Numbered from the stretch's first letter, positions 1-8,227 are shown. The stretch: 64,000 bases of DNA from an uncultured Eubacteriales bacterium (GCA_900551995.1 URXW01000001.1:67894-131893), one strand, 5' to 3'. The notes: generated from the sequence alone by a model not told the origin. Numbers and translations are program-made.

Positions 1-166
1 TTCTGGCGCTGATGCTGGAGTCCGGCAGGACGCTGATGTTGGTGGGCTTGATGATGAAGAATACCAGGTCGCCCATGCGGGTGGCGATGTAGTAGTCTTT
101 GACGCTGTCGATCCCCATGAGCTGCCGGGTAGACTGGGCCGACTTATCTTTTTTCTTTCTGCTCAT
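1..166 (-). CDS. Conjugation-module protein, N-terminal fragment
   Basis: This is the first 55 codons of a gene that runs off the left edge. Its ATG (166-164) overlaps the stop of the upstream gene as ATGA, so the two are probably translationally coupled. The visible part is Lys-rich for 10 residues and then carries the hydrophobic stretch LVFFIIKPTNISVL. From memory of clostridial conjugative elements, this type of N-terminus belongs to a conserved protein of roughly 200 residues encoded between the small VirB3-like protein and the VirB4 ATPase. That assignment is recollection plus position and was not searched. Confidence 0.6.
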   Translation of the reverse strand, partial: MSRKKKDKSAQSTRQLMGIDSVKDYYIATRMGDLVFFIIKPTNISVLPDSSISAR

Positions 167-564
167 ACTGTGATCCCTCCTTTGGAAAAGAGCGCCGGAA
201 ACAGGCCGGTGCAGCGGATGGTGACGCGGCAGGTCACCGTCTTGGGGTGCTGGCGGAACCAGTATTTTGCCCGGACATTTCTCGCACCATCGCAGCGGGA
301 GCTTTCACACAGGCGTCCGCCCACATAGCTTTTCAGAAGGGCCCGCAGACTGCGGAAGCCGTGATAATATCTGCCGTCCTCACTGCGGCAGCACCACTTG
401 TTTTGGGACTCGTGCCAGAAATACGCATTGTCACACTCCCAGCGTCTGCGTTTCCGGCTCCACCGAAGGGTCAGCGAAGCAGACAGATCTTTTTCTTCGT
501 ATCCTTCGGTTTCCTCAAAAGAGAAAGGAGGCGCCGTACCGAACATGGTTTCGTCATAGCTCAT
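163..564 (-). CDS. Hypothetical basic Cys/Trp-rich protein
   Basis: This 133-residue protein is not recognised. It is rich in Arg, Trp and Cys (for example WSRKRRRWECD and NKWCCRSEDGRYYHGF) and has no signal peptide or clear membrane segment. The start at 564 was chosen over the in-frame ATG at 582 because GGAGA lies about 8 nt upstream of it and it begins 1 nt after the stop of the VirB3-like gene. It sits inside the conjugation gene string, so an accessory role in transfer is possible, but nothing in the sequence shows it directly. Confidence 0.6.
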   Translation of the reverse strand: MSYDETMFGTAPPFSFEETEGYEEKDLSASLTLRWSRKRRRWECDNAYFWHESQNKWCCRSEDGRYYHGFRSLRALLKSYVGGRLCESSRCDGARNVRAKYWFRQHPKTVTCRVTIRCTGLFPALFSKGGITV

Positions 565-565
565 A

Positions 566-823
566 TCACATTCTCCATTCATAAAATTGCTGTCTGGTGA
601 TCAGGAAGGCCACCGCATACCGGATAAAGTCCAGAATGCTGGTGCCGTCAAACCGGATGCTGAGGAAGGCGTAGACCGCCGTCAGCACCAGCGGAATAAA
701 AATTCCGGTCTGGGTCAGCGCCAGGACGGAGAGCAAAAGCCCTACGCCGATGACGCCCACATCCTTGAGTTCCCAAAGCCACAGCATTGCTTTGGCGGTC
801 AGGTTATCGGGATAGATGTACAG
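566..823 (-). CDS. VirB3/PrgI-like small membrane protein (CTG start)
   Basis: A small two-helix membrane protein of the kind encoded just before the VirB4 ATPase in Firmicutes conjugative elements. It probably acts in the inner part of the conjugation channel. The first ATG (787) has no Shine-Dalgarno site. The open frame continues upstream to a CTG at 823, which lies 7 nt from a perfect GGAGGTG (831-837) and adds LYIYPDNLTAKA. That N-terminus matches my recollection of the family. From the CTG the product is 85 residues, with hydrophobic segments around residues 20-38 and 42-55. A CTG initiation codon is unusual, and a TTG, ATG or GTG is absent from the right place. Confidence 0.65.
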   Translation of the reverse strand: MYIYPDNLTAKAMLWLWELKDVGVIGVGLLLSVLALTQTGIFIPLVLTAVYAFLSIRFDGTSILDFIRYAVAFLITRQQFYEWRM

Positions 824-840
824 GATAGTTCACCTCCAAG

Positions 841-871
841 AAAAAAGCCGCCGGGGTTCATTCCCCGGCGT
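841..871 (-). terminator. Rho-independent terminator
   Basis: On the minus strand GCCGGGG-loop-CCCCGGC is followed by six T. It lies just after the stop of the gene at 884-1219 and just before the ribosome site of the VirB3-like gene, so it may act as a partial terminator inside the transfer operon. Confidence 0.75.
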
Positions 872-883
872 CCATGCGGTATC

Positions 884-1219
884 TCATTCGTTGGTCGTTT
901 CCTCGGTCTGGTTCTGCGCCTCATATTCGGCCAGCGCCTGTTCGATGAGTCCGATGACGAACTCCTTCTGGCTGATCTTCCGGCCGCGCTTCTTTTCGGC
1001 GGCGATGAAGTTCTTCAGCCGCTGATCCAGTTCCTCAGAGATTTGGAATGCCAAGGTTTTGGTTGCTGCCATGATCGTTTTTCCTCCTTCGAAGTGTTCT
1101 TTGAGTACCAGTTCCACATATTCTCCCAAGGTGCTCAGCGCCAGCTGCTCTTTCTCCGCAATGACCTTGGCGTGGAGGTCTGCGGGAATCATTGCACAGA
1201 GATTCTTTTTCGCATTCAT
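884..1219 (-). CDS. Ribbon-helix-helix-like conserved element protein
   Basis: This 111-residue protein has a first half that resembles a short regulator-like domain (MNAKKNLCAMIPADLHAKV) and a second half beginning MAATKTLAFQISEELDQRL with a helical tail. The second half resembles the plasmid ribbon-helix-helix style (beta strand then two helices). The start at 1219 is set by AAGGAG 8 nt upstream; a longer open frame to 1336 has no ribosome site. A DNA-binding or accessory role in the element is inference. Similar proteins are common in clostridial conjugative elements and usually carry only a DUF label. Confidence 0.6.
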   Translation of the reverse strand: MNAKKNLCAMIPADLHAKVIAEKEQLALSTLGEYVELVLKEHFEGGKTIMAATKTLAFQISEELDQRLKNFIAAEKKRGRKISQKEFVIGLIEQALAEYEAQNQTEETTNE

Positions 1220-1336
1220 GGAGCGTTCTCCTTTCTGTATTTTGCAGGCAAAGCATACTGCACCCAAGGACAAATAGCTATTCACACAACCCAACAAAGA
1301 AGCAAGCGTAAACGAAGCAGAAGCAACAAGGCACAT

Positions 1337-2959
1337 TCAGCTTGCCAGAAGCACCAGCGAAATGCCATGGAGAACATAGTCCACGCACGGAATGGCAACG
1401 GAATTGCCCAGTGCTTTGTAGCGGGCTGAGTCCGAGGCGCCGGGGATGGCTGTCCAATTGTCCGGGAAGCCCTGAAGGCGCTCACACTCCAGTGGGGTCA
1501 GCCTGCGAATCAGCTTTGGCCGGCCTGTCCCTTGCAGCACAAGATCTGTGGCATCCTTATGCTGACGGGCACTCTGGGTGCTGACCACCTCGCCGTCCTT
1601 GAACACATCCACCCGCTGCCTGCTGAATACCGCATGGTGGTCGGTTGCGGTCAAGGTATAGGCGATGTCCTGCTGATAGCCGATGCCGTTCCCACCGTTT
1701 TTGGGTTGCCTGTCGATGGCGTTGCCGGTGATGCAGAATACCGGTTCCTGCTCTACCAACGGCACATTGTTGCCGCCGGTACCGTACCGTGCGGACATGG
1801 TGGGAGCGACCCGATGCGGACCGGTGTAGCGGGAGTCGATGCCGTGGTTCTCATAGACCAGCGGCTGGTGTCCGTGTTCCTGGGCTCGGAGAGTCCCTGT
1901 CACATTTTCACTGCATTCCATGACGCTGCCGCCCTGGTCGTTGAGGCACAAAACCGATGGCATGCAGTTCCCGCCAGCGCTGCCCTTCAGCGTGGGGGCG
2001 AGTTCTTCGCCATAGCCGATGCCTCCGGCGGATGCTCCTGCACCGGCAGAGAAACCGGCAGTCAGGACGCAAGGGTAGCCCTGTCCGGCCTGACCGCCCC
2101 CTGCACTCAGGGATGTATGGCGCTCCGGCGTCAGGAAACAATCGCCGTTGCCCTTGGCCACTACACCTTCCGCAATGAAGGTTTGCTGCTTCATTCCCGG
2201 TTGGGCGCCCAAGGCTCCGGCCACATCGTGCAGATCCCGGACTTCATCTCTCTGATTTGCCGCAAAGGCAATCGGCTGGAGCAGACCGTTTCGGCCTGTG
2301 GACATCCCGCAGTTTACGCCAAGCGTTGCCGCAACATCGCCGGTCAAATCGCCATTGTACCCATCAAAGCCTTCCACATCATCCTTGTCTGGCTGTGTGA
2401 CAAAGGTCTGCATTTGCATATTGTTAGTGGCCATTAGGGCGCCGGACACTCCGTGCAGGTTGATACCTTCATCCCTCTGGTTGATATGGTACGCTTCCAA
2501 CTTGGTGGCGTCGCCGTCCGGTGGAGCGACTCCAGATTGGATTTCCAGCGCCCGTTTGAGCTTCTTGGGGAGCTCTTTTCCTCGCTCAAGGGCCCGGCGC
2601 AGGATACCCAGGCAGGCTTTCGGGGTCAAATAGTATTTGTCCGGCGGATCGTCCTGCAAAATCTGCGACAAGGAAGATTCTTTTTCTTCTCTGGGGGACA
2701 CCCCAGTATTGAGCGTCAAGGCATCGCCACGCCAGGGAGAAATCAGTTCCCAATACGATTCGCCCAGCAGATTCCCAGCGCCCGGTGTCAGGTCGAGGGA
2801 CTGAAACACCACCGACTTTAATTCGGACGATCTCCTCGAGGACGATCCGGAAGTCCTCTCCTTTGGGAGTTCCGCTGGAGAAGGCTCCGGGAACATTCTC
2901 CCACACCATAAATCGAGGTCGTATATAGAGAGCTGTTCTGTTTCGTAATCGTTCTGCAT
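1337..2959 (-). CDS. C5-cytosine methyltransferase, downstream frame (beta part)
   Basis: The 540-residue product ends with the C-terminal motifs of a C5-cytosine DNA methyltransferase: motif IX-like RRLTPLECERLQGFP and motif X-like YKALGNSVAIP. The long middle contains repeated target-recognition-like blocks (GYNGDLTGDVAATL, GIDSRYTGPHRVAPT). It lacks motifs I, IV and VI, which are in the upstream gene in another frame. The two genes overlap by 374 nt. The ATG at 2959 has its own AAGGAG site 8 nt upstream, inside the coding sequence of the upstream frame, so independent initiation is likely. The N-terminal 120 residues (SIYDLDLWCGRM, SSLSQILQDDPP) resemble a conserved phage/element protein start. 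Either two subunits form the enzyme or a frameshift joins them. Confidence 0.75.
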   Translation of the reverse strand: MQNDYETEQLSIYDLDLWCGRMFPEPSPAELPKERTSGSSSRRSSELKSVVFQSLDLTPGAGNLLGESYWELISPWRGDALTLNTGVSPREEKESSLSQILQDDPPDKYYLTPKACLGILRRALERGKELPKKLKRALEIQSGVAPPDGDATKLEAYHINQRDEGINLHGVSGALMATNNMQMQTFVTQPDKDDVEGFDGYNGDLTGDVAATLGVNCGMSTGRNGLLQPIAFAANQRDEVRDLHDVAGALGAQPGMKQQTFIAEGVVAKGNGDCFLTPERHTSLSAGGGQAGQGYPCVLTAGFSAGAGASAGGIGYGEELAPTLKGSAGGNCMPSVLCLNDQGGSVMECSENVTGTLRAQEHGHQPLVYENHGIDSRYTGPHRVAPTMSARYGTGGNNVPLVEQEPVFCITGNAIDRQPKNGGNGIGYQQDIAYTLTATDHHAVFSRQRVDVFKDGEVVSTQSARQHKDATDLVLQGTGRPKLIRRLTPLECERLQGFPDNWTAIPGASDSARYKALGNSVAIPCVDYVLHGISLVLLAS

Positions 2960-3389
2960 TTCTCATCTCCTTTACAAGTCTGACCTGTTCCATGAACAAG
3001 CCGGAGCGCGCGCCGGAGAGACCGGCGCGGTTTCCGGCCACAGACAAGTCCTGACAGGGAGAGCCGCCGCAGATGATGTCCACCGGCGGCAGCTCCGCAC
3101 CGTCAAGCTTTGTGATATCGCCTACATGGACCATATCGGGAAATCGAAGCCGGGTCACCTCTATCGGGAATGCTTCGATCTCGCTGGCCCACACAGGAAC
3201 GATGCCGTTGTGAATGGCGGCCAGCGGGAATCCCCCGATCCCGTCAAACAGGCTGCCCATCGTCGGCGCAAGTTTCGCATCGTTCATTTCCGTGCGGACA
3301 CGAAAATTCACTCGCTCCGCTGCGCCTCCTCTCCCCACACAAGCCGCGGTATCGGGCTTGTGCGGGGGCCCCATGCTGTTTGTTCTCAT
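2586..3389 (-). CDS. C5-cytosine methyltransferase, upstream frame (alpha part)
   Basis: This 267-residue protein holds the catalytic half of a C5-cytosine DNA methyltransferase. Motif I is SLFDGIGGF (AdoMet binding), motif IV is GGSPCQDLSVAG with the catalytic Cys, motif VI is ENVPGAF, and motif VIII is QRRKRIFLVA. It stops at 2586 without motifs IX and X, which are supplied by the overlapping downstream frame. Methylation probably protects the element from host restriction or marks its DNA. The start at 3389 overlaps the VirB6-like stop as ATGA. An internal ATG before GSLFDGIGG would give the more usual N-terminus, leaving about 40 extra residues of unclear status. Confidence 0.85.
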   Translation of the reverse strand: MRTNSMGPPHKPDTAACVGRGGAAERVNFRVRTEMNDAKLAPTMGSLFDGIGGFPLAAIHNGIVPVWASEIEAFPIEVTRLRFPDMVHVGDITKLDGAELPPVDIICGGSPCQDLSVAGNRAGLSGARSGLFMEQVRLVKEMRNAERLRNRTALYIRPRFMVWENVPGAFSSGTPKGEDFRIVLEEIVRIKVGGVSVPRPDTGRWESAGRIVLGTDFSLAWRCLDAQYWGVPQRRKRIFLVADFAGRSAGQILFDPESLPGYPAPGP

Positions 3390-4297
3390 TTGGCTACCGC
3401 CTGAACGATGGTTCTTGTGGTGGAGACTGCGGCCTGGGCGGTGTAGACCGCAGACATGATGTTGGCTCTTGTGGTGGTATCCAGGCCAAAGGCTCCGGCG
3501 ATACGGGGGATCTCACCGGCGGACAGCATCAGGCCAAGGCCCAGAAGCGCATTATCTTTAAACACCATCAATCCGGCTATCAATATGGTGGATTGCAGGA
3601 AAGCGGTCAGGCACAGGCCGATGATCTGCTTGCACCACTGGATGAAGCCGTCGGTATAGCCGCGGGGCACGCTGAACATATAGAGACTGCCTACCGCAAT
3701 TTGAATCAGAAGGATACCGCCGCGCTTCAGGTTTGCAAAGAATACCTTGATCACCGCATAGGCCATCAGGATAATACAGAACAGCAGCATGATCGGGCTG
3801 GTGATGGATGCAAACCCAAAGTATGAGCCGGATGTCATGCCTGTCAGGGAATCCACTCCGCTGAGCGTATCGACAATCTCGGTCGCCACCTCGCCAATGG
3901 AGGTCCCATATCCGGTAATTCCGGCGGTGAGGCTGGCCTGCAGCGTGACAGAGAGTTCATAGAGCCGAACCGGCACCACGGTAAACAGGCTTACCGCCAT
4001 AAAGCCCTTGATGGCGTTGAGGGCGATCTCCTTGACATTTCCTCTGCCGGAGGAGTATTCAATGCCGCATTCAAAGCAGGCCACCACCAGGCCGGTGCCG
4101 TAGAGCGCCCAGGCCAGATAGGAGAAAAACAGTACCACGCTCTGCACCCAGCTCATCTCGAACAGCTCAACGCCCATGTTCCCCATCTCGGCAAAGAAGT
4201 TCCCGAGGAAGCCCATGACCTGGCCATAGATCCAGTCAACGATCTGTCCGAGGATGGTGTCGGCAACAAAATCCCAAATAAACAATGGTTCGCTCAC
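3386..4297 (-). CDS. VirB6/TrbL-like conjugal transfer membrane protein
   Basis: A polytopic membrane protein of 303 residues with at least five hydrophobic segments (for example WVQSVVLFFSYLAWALYGTGLVV and TSPIMLLFCIILMAYAVIKVFF). The pattern fits the TrbL/VirB6-type (DUF6045-like) channel proteins of Firmicutes conjugative elements, which help form the inner-membrane translocation pore. The codon at 4297 is GTG, but the GAGGTG ribosome site overlaps it; a TTG at 4285 is 9 nt downstream of that site and may be the true start. It is followed by the methyltransferase alpha gene with an ATGA overlap and preceded by a hairpin. Confidence 0.8.
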   Translation of the reverse strand: MSEPLFIWDFVADTILGQIVDWIYGQVMGFLGNFFAEMGNMGVELFEMSWVQSVVLFFSYLAWALYGTGLVVACFECGIEYSSGRGNVKEIALNAIKGFMAVSLFTVVPVRLYELSVTLQASLTAGITGYGTSIGEVATEIVDTLSGVDSLTGMTSGSYFGFASITSPIMLLFCIILMAYAVIKVFFANLKRGGILLIQIAVGSLYMFSVPRGYTDGFIQWCKQIIGLCLTAFLQSTILIAGLMVFKDNALLGLGLMLSAGEIPRIAGAFGLDTTTRANIMSAVYTAQAAVSTTRTIVQAVAK

Positions 4298-4332
4298 CTC
4301 TTTTCGGGGCGAGGCCGCACCAACTGCCTGGG

Positions 4333-4368
4333 ATAAAGGGCCGGGGGCCGCACAGCTGGTACGGCCCC
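4333..4368 (-). terminator. Weak terminator-like hairpin
   Basis: On the minus strand GGGGCCG-loop-CGGCCCC is followed by CGGCCCTTTAT. The T-tract is poor, so it may attenuate rather than stop transcription between the gene at 4381-4806 and the VirB6-like gene. Confidence 0.4.
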
Positions 4369-4380
4369 TGGGTCACTTAC

Positions 4381-4806
4381 TTACATGGTCTGCTGCCACT
4401 GAGGGTCAGCCGTCTGGGTCTGCTCCTGAAATACCTCCAGGTAGTCGGAAACCGCCTCCGTGAGCTGCCGGTAGTCCCGGCTGTTGGGATGGTAGACATA
4501 CCAGTCCGCTTTCCCGTAGTCATCCCAGATGTAGGGGGTGATCCCGTTTTTGAAGTTCGGGTTGTTGGTCTGCTTTTTCCCGAGGATGTCGGAAAGGTTC
4601 AGGAGCAGCGCATCCACCTGGCCTTCGTTCCGGTTCAGAATGGAGATGCGAAGGGCATGGTATTGATTTGCCACAATTCCAGTGACGAACTGGATCTTTG
4701 CCCGGTTCAGCTCATTCAGACGCACATAGCAGGCCCGGCCTACATAAGTGGCATCAGGGTACTTCGGGGCAACGATCCTGTGAAGCTCTTGCTCAAAAAA
4801 GTTCAT
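4381..4806 (-). CDS. Conserved conjugative-element protein, unknown function
   Basis: A soluble 141-residue protein with motifs YVGRACYVRL, AKIQFVTG, NRNEGQVDALLL and GITPYIWDDYGKADWYVY. I recognise it as a protein commonly found next to VirB2- and VirB6-like genes in these elements, but no function is known to me. It has no signal peptide or membrane segment. The last residues QWQQTM end in Met, a trait it shares with many accessory proteins of this element. The GAGGAGG ribosome site is only 4 nt from the ATG. Confidence 0.7.
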   Translation of the reverse strand: MNFFEQELHRIVAPKYPDATYVGRACYVRLNELNRAKIQFVTGIVANQYHALRISILNRNEGQVDALLLNLSDILGKKQTNNPNFKNGITPYIWDDYGKADWYVYHPNSRDYRQLTEAVSDYLEVFQEQTQTADPQWQQTM

Positions 4807-4815
4807 ATGCCCTCC

Positions 4816-5163
4816 TCAGATGCCCACGATGTCCCAGAGATACATGGGAGCCGTCAGAGTAAACACCAGGCAGGCAAAGAGGATGGCCGGAGCCGCCCAC
4901 TCAAACTGACCGGACTTCCGATACTCGAAATAAGCGGTACCCAGCTTGGCAAAGAAGAACACCGCCAGGATCAGGTCAATGGCGGGAAACACCACGTTGT
5001 TGACCACAGTCTTGATCTGAGCGGATGCGGTGGTCCAGGTACTCTCCACGGCGCCGGCCACATCCCCGGTCCCTGCGGCAAAGGCCGTGGTTGCCGTCAG
5101 GCAGACCATAGCCAGCACCACGATCATCATAACAATCAGGCGTTTGCAGTTATATTTACGCAT
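4816..5163 (-). CDS. VirB2-like pilin candidate (DUF3852-type)
   Basis: A 115-residue protein with a signal peptide ending around AFA-A (residue 29-30), a short polar stretch and two further hydrophobic segments (VVFPAIDLILAVFFFAKLG and AAPAILFACLVFTLTAPMYL). This layout, and the position beside the VirB6-like gene, fits the DUF3852-type proteins of clostridial elements and the general build of VirB2/TrbC conjugative pilins. GGAGG lies 7 nt before the ATG. The pilin function is inferred from topology and context. Confidence 0.7.
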   Translation of the reverse strand: MRKYNCKRLIVMMIVVLAMVCLTATTAFAAGTGDVAGAVESTWTTASAQIKTVVNNVVFPAIDLILAVFFFAKLGTAYFEYRKSGQFEWAAPAILFACLVFTLTAPMYLWDIVGI

Positions 5164-5187
5164 AGATGAACCTCCATTGTGAGTTTG

Positions 5188-6942
5188 TTAATTTGCGGGG
5201 GCGATATGCCAGTCTTCCCATAGGTCGCCCGAAATCCGAATGGAATCCGTTAGGTTCATGGACAGCATGCCTGCCGGCGTCCAGCAGTCCAGGAGCCAGG
5301 TGTACGGCGTATAGCTTCCATCGGGATACCAGATGGGGGTGAAATGGGTCGGCCTGTTATATGTGCTGTAGGGATTATTCTTGAAGGCGAAGGCGGAGCG
5401 TTTGCCGCTGACGCTTCGATCCAGAAGCCGCCAGAATCCTTCGTAGTTGAACTCCGGGAAATAGGTCACGGCATTTTGCGCCGCAGTCACGGCAGAGCTC
5501 TGGGTCGTGCTGACATTGGCAGTCACAGTCTGCTGGATGCCGTAACCGCTTTTGGCGGTCGTGGCGCTTGCTGTGGGGGACATGCTATCCGGCGTAATGG
5601 CCATGGAAGCCGACAGGCTGGCGGAGTAGCCGCTATAATCAAACTCCCACCAGCCTTGATCCTCCCACCAGCCGTTGTCCACCCAGTGGTACCAGCGGTC
5701 CGTGTGGGATTTGCCCTCGCTGTCCGTCCACCGGTCCGTGTGCCAGCACTTCTCCCAGTTTTCAACCCACACCCAATTCTCCTGCCACCAGGGAGACCAG
5801 ATGCCCCAGGAGGCAGAGGTCACTTCCTCTTTCTCCGGGATGCTCACCAGGGTAAAGTCATCGTTTCGGTCATCGGCCACGGGATTGGGGGGATCGTTCC
5901 CGTCCAGATCAACGATATTGGCAGTGATGGTGCTTTGGGCCGTGCCGCCGCCCTGGACTCGGACCCGGATGGTGCAGACACAGGGTTCCTCCGGCGTATG
6001 CCATTTCACCCAGACCAGCTGGCTGTCTCCCTCCGGGTAATAGACATTGCTGACCGTATAGGTGCTGCCTTCGATCACAAACTGCACGGTGACCGGGTTG
6101 TCCGGGTCAGACTGACCGCCGGACACCTCCACGGAGGTGATCACATCTGTGTCCACCCGGTATTCGTAGTCAAACTCGTCGATCTCCGGCGGCTCCAGCT
6201 CGTCGTTGAACCGGACAATGCCAATGCCCAGAGAGGAGATGATCTGGTCGTTGCTCACCTTGCTGGTGGTGCTGCCCGACCAGGCGGGATACCCCAGGTC
6301 TGCTTCCTCCAGAAAGATGGCCAGCGGCAGGTTCTGATGGGTCAGCGAGCCCATCCAGTATCGAAGATCACCGTCAACTGTCTTATCATAAAGGGCAGCT
6401 TCGGTTGCGGTCATAGCGTAGTTGGCGCCGCCGTAAACCAGGTATGCAATCGGCTCAATGACGATTTTATAATCACCGCAAATCAGGGTGTCAAAATCCA
6501 TCCCAACATACCCGGCAATGGCCCGAATGACCTGTTCATCCGTAAAATAACTGCGGATGGCATCAATGCTGGCCGGATAGCTGCCGGAGGAGATAATGCG
6601 GGGAAGGCTTTGGGCTGGACGTATGCAAGTATATCCGCCTACAATTGGCCGTAGAGATGCACCGCTGTTATAAGATAGCTTGCTTATCTTTCCAAAGTGG
6701 ATCACATTGGTACCCGGCATTTTGTTGCTCCAATCTATCGTGTTTCCTATGACCGCATGGCTACTTGTTTCAACAACAGAAATGCGGACGCCGTCCATGC
6801 CGGGGTTCCAATAGCTGGTGGATGTTCCGTTGCCCAGATTGCCTCCGCCGCTATCAATATTCTCATCGCCAATGGCGTAAGCAGGCACAGCGATTCCCAG
6901 CATCAGGACGACGGAAAGAATAAGCGCAAGAATTCGCTTCAT
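5188..6942 (-). CDS. Large secreted Trp-rich protein, possible pilus adhesin
   Basis: A 584-residue exported protein: the signal peptide MKRILALILSVVLMLGIAVP-AYA is cut near residue 23. The middle (about 265-350) looks like an Ig-like surface domain (VTVQFVIEGSTYTVSNVYYP). Residues about 377-432 hold 15 Trp in roughly 56 residues (WGIWSPWWQENWVWVENW and following). No C-terminal sortase motif or anchor is visible, so it may be held by a partner or released. It lies between the conjugation genes and the Tad operon, and a role as tip or surface adhesin of the element-encoded pilus is plausible but unproven. A strong GGAGG site supports the start. Confidence 0.7.
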   Translation of the reverse strand: MKRILALILSVVLMLGIAVPAYAIGDENIDSGGGNLGNGTSTSYWNPGMDGVRISVVETSSHAVIGNTIDWSNKMPGTNVIHFGKISKLSYNSGASLRPIVGGYTCIRPAQSLPRIISSGSYPASIDAIRSYFTDEQVIRAIAGYVGMDFDTLICGDYKIVIEPIAYLVYGGANYAMTATEAALYDKTVDGDLRYWMGSLTHQNLPLAIFLEEADLGYPAWSGSTTSKVSNDQIISSLGIGIVRFNDELEPPEIDEFDYEYRVDTDVITSVEVSGGQSDPDNPVTVQFVIEGSTYTVSNVYYPEGDSQLVWVKWHTPEEPCVCTIRVRVQGGGTAQSTITANIVDLDGNDPPNPVADDRNDDFTLVSIPEKEEVTSASWGIWSPWWQENWVWVENWEKCWHTDRWTDSEGKSHTDRWYHWVDNGWWEDQGWWEFDYSGYSASLSASMAITPDSMSPTASATTAKSGYGIQQTVTANVSTTQSSAVTAAQNAVTYFPEFNYEGFWRLLDRSVSGKRSAFAFKNNPYSTYNRPTHFTPIWYPDGSYTPYTWLLDCWTPAGMLSMNLTDSIRISGDLWEDWHIAPAN

Positions 6943-6969
6943 AGAGGACCTCCTTTCGGATTTTTGGGC

Positions 6970-7006
6970 AAAAGAGAAGGCGCAGTCGGGATTGACTGCG
7001 CCTTCT
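6970..7006 (-). terminator. Terminator or attenuator
   Basis: On the minus strand AGAAGGCGCAGTC-loop-GACTGCGCCTTCT is followed by CTTTT. It lies between the gene at 7020-7607 and the Trp-rich secreted protein and may reduce read-through from the Tad operon. Confidence 0.7.
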
Positions 7007-7019
7007 TTACAATATTTGG

Positions 7020-7607
7020 TTAGTTTCCGCCACCCATTGTGCCGATTTTATTACCGTTTTCGTATATATCATTTCCTTCGATGACGGTGTTCTCGCCGCT
7101 GTTCTCCACATAACCGAAGCCGGGCACATAGACCTGACCGGCGCTGTTGGTGCTTCCGGCAGCAGGCTCTGTTTCGGTGGGGGTGACTGTGGGCGGCTCC
7201 TCATAGGTGGGCGGCTCCTCGTCCTCGGTCCTGCGTTCCTCCTCCGGCACATCTTCTGCGTCGTGGTTCTCCGGCAGTGTCGAGGTTCCATCTGGGGCTT
7301 CCGGCTTTTCAGGCTGCTCCGGTTTGACCGGGTCGGCCTGGATGGTCTGCTCCAAACCGCTGGAGTCGGCGCCCTGGGCGGGATCGGTTTCGGATGCGTC
7401 CGGCACCTCCACCTGGATGTCCACATCCGTCTGCCCGTCGCTGTTGATACTCACATCCGGGCCGCCACTTTGCGCCGGCTCATCGGATACCACACCGGAA
7501 GGAATCTCGGCTTTGCCGCCAAACCGGGCGGCGATTCCAATCGCAACGGCCGCACAGAGCAGGCAGCCGATGGAGATGAGGATCATTTTCTTCGTCTTTT
7601 CTGTCAT
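7020..7607 (-). CDS. Membrane-anchored Pro/Glu-rich protein (DUF6550-like)
   Basis: A 195-residue protein with one N-terminal membrane helix (residues about 9-27) and a long acidic, Pro/Thr/Glu-rich outer segment (VKPEQPEKPEAPDG, EEPPTYEEPPTVTPTETEP), ending in a small conserved piece, GQVYVPGFGYVENSG. That ending is typical of proteins labelled DUF6550 in clostridial elements. The low-complexity stretch suggests a stalk that spans the cell wall. It sits at the downstream end of the Tad pilus genes, so a role in pilus assembly or surface display is likely but inferred. Confidence 0.65.
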   Translation of the reverse strand: MTEKTKKMILISIGCLLCAAVAIGIAARFGGKAEIPSGVVSDEPAQSGGPDVSINSDGQTDVDIQVEVPDASETDPAQGADSSGLEQTIQADPVKPEQPEKPEAPDGTSTLPENHDAEDVPEEERRTEDEEPPTYEEPPTVTPTETEPAAGSTNSAGQVYVPGFGYVENSGENTVIEGNDIYENGNKIGTMGGGN

Positions 7608-7693
7608 AGCGCATACCTCCCTTGAACATTTTTCTTGTTAAGTGGACAATACCACATCTTTTCGCGGAAGTCTATTGCAAAGGAGAAACCTTT

Positions 7694-8227
7694 TTAGAAG
7701 AGCGGGATATACTTCGCTTCCGTGTGCAAAGTCATGTTGGCAGAGGGCAGAAGGTTTCCGAGAAAGCGTACCGGAACCTCCAAGTGAATCTCCACCACAG
7801 CGGTGTAACCCTCGCTCTGACCGGAACTGAGGCCGTTGTTCTCCAACTCCACAGACAAACCGGAGATTATGTACTCGATCTCTCCGCCTGAACGCTTCTG
7901 GTACCCCTGTGCCGTATTTTCCAGGCCCAGGGTTTCGGAAAGCTGACCGTATACATCGCCGGTGTCGATGCTCTCATCCCAGCGGCCTGTGCCGTCCGGA
8001 TACCATCCGGCGGCATAGCCCTCCCGCACGGCGTGGTACACATCGTCATAGTTGTCATTGACGGTGGAGATCACTGCCTGCTGTGCGGCTTCCTTCACGC
8101 CCTGGGCGATGATCCATAACCGGCAGAATTCCGCCACGGCACAGAACAGCATCAGCAAGACCAGCACAATGGCCAGGATCATGGGGGCGCCCTCGCCGGA
8201 GCGACGGCGAAAAATAGCCTTTCTCAC
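7694..8227 (-). CDS. TadE-like pseudopilin
   Basis: A 177-residue protein with a basic N-terminus, a GEG motif (residues 11-13) and a hydrophobic helix (MILAIVLVLLMLFCAVAEF), followed by a soluble domain with the FCRLWIIAQGVKEAAQQAV pattern typical of TadE/TadG-family minor pilins. These proteins are processed by the Tad prepilin peptidase and help to start or regulate pilus assembly. The stop and start overlap the DUF4320-like gene by 4 nt. It is the last Tad-type subunit gene of the operon. The processing site is inferred from comparison with its two neighbours that carry the same GEG. Confidence 0.75.
   Translation of the reverse strand: MRKAIFRRRSGEGAPMILAIVLVLLMLFCAVAEFCRLWIIAQGVKEAAQQAVISTVNDNYDDVYHAVREGYAAGWYPDGTGRWDESIDTGDVYGQLSETLGLENTAQGYQKRSGGEIEYIISGLSVELENNGLSSGQSEGYTAVVEIHLEVPVRFLGNLLPSANMTLHTEAKYIPLF

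Noticed and set aside
2586..2959. A sequencing error splitting one methyltransferase
   Set aside because: It cannot be excluded, but a perfect ribosome site for the second frame and its own conserved-looking N-terminus make a natural split more likely.
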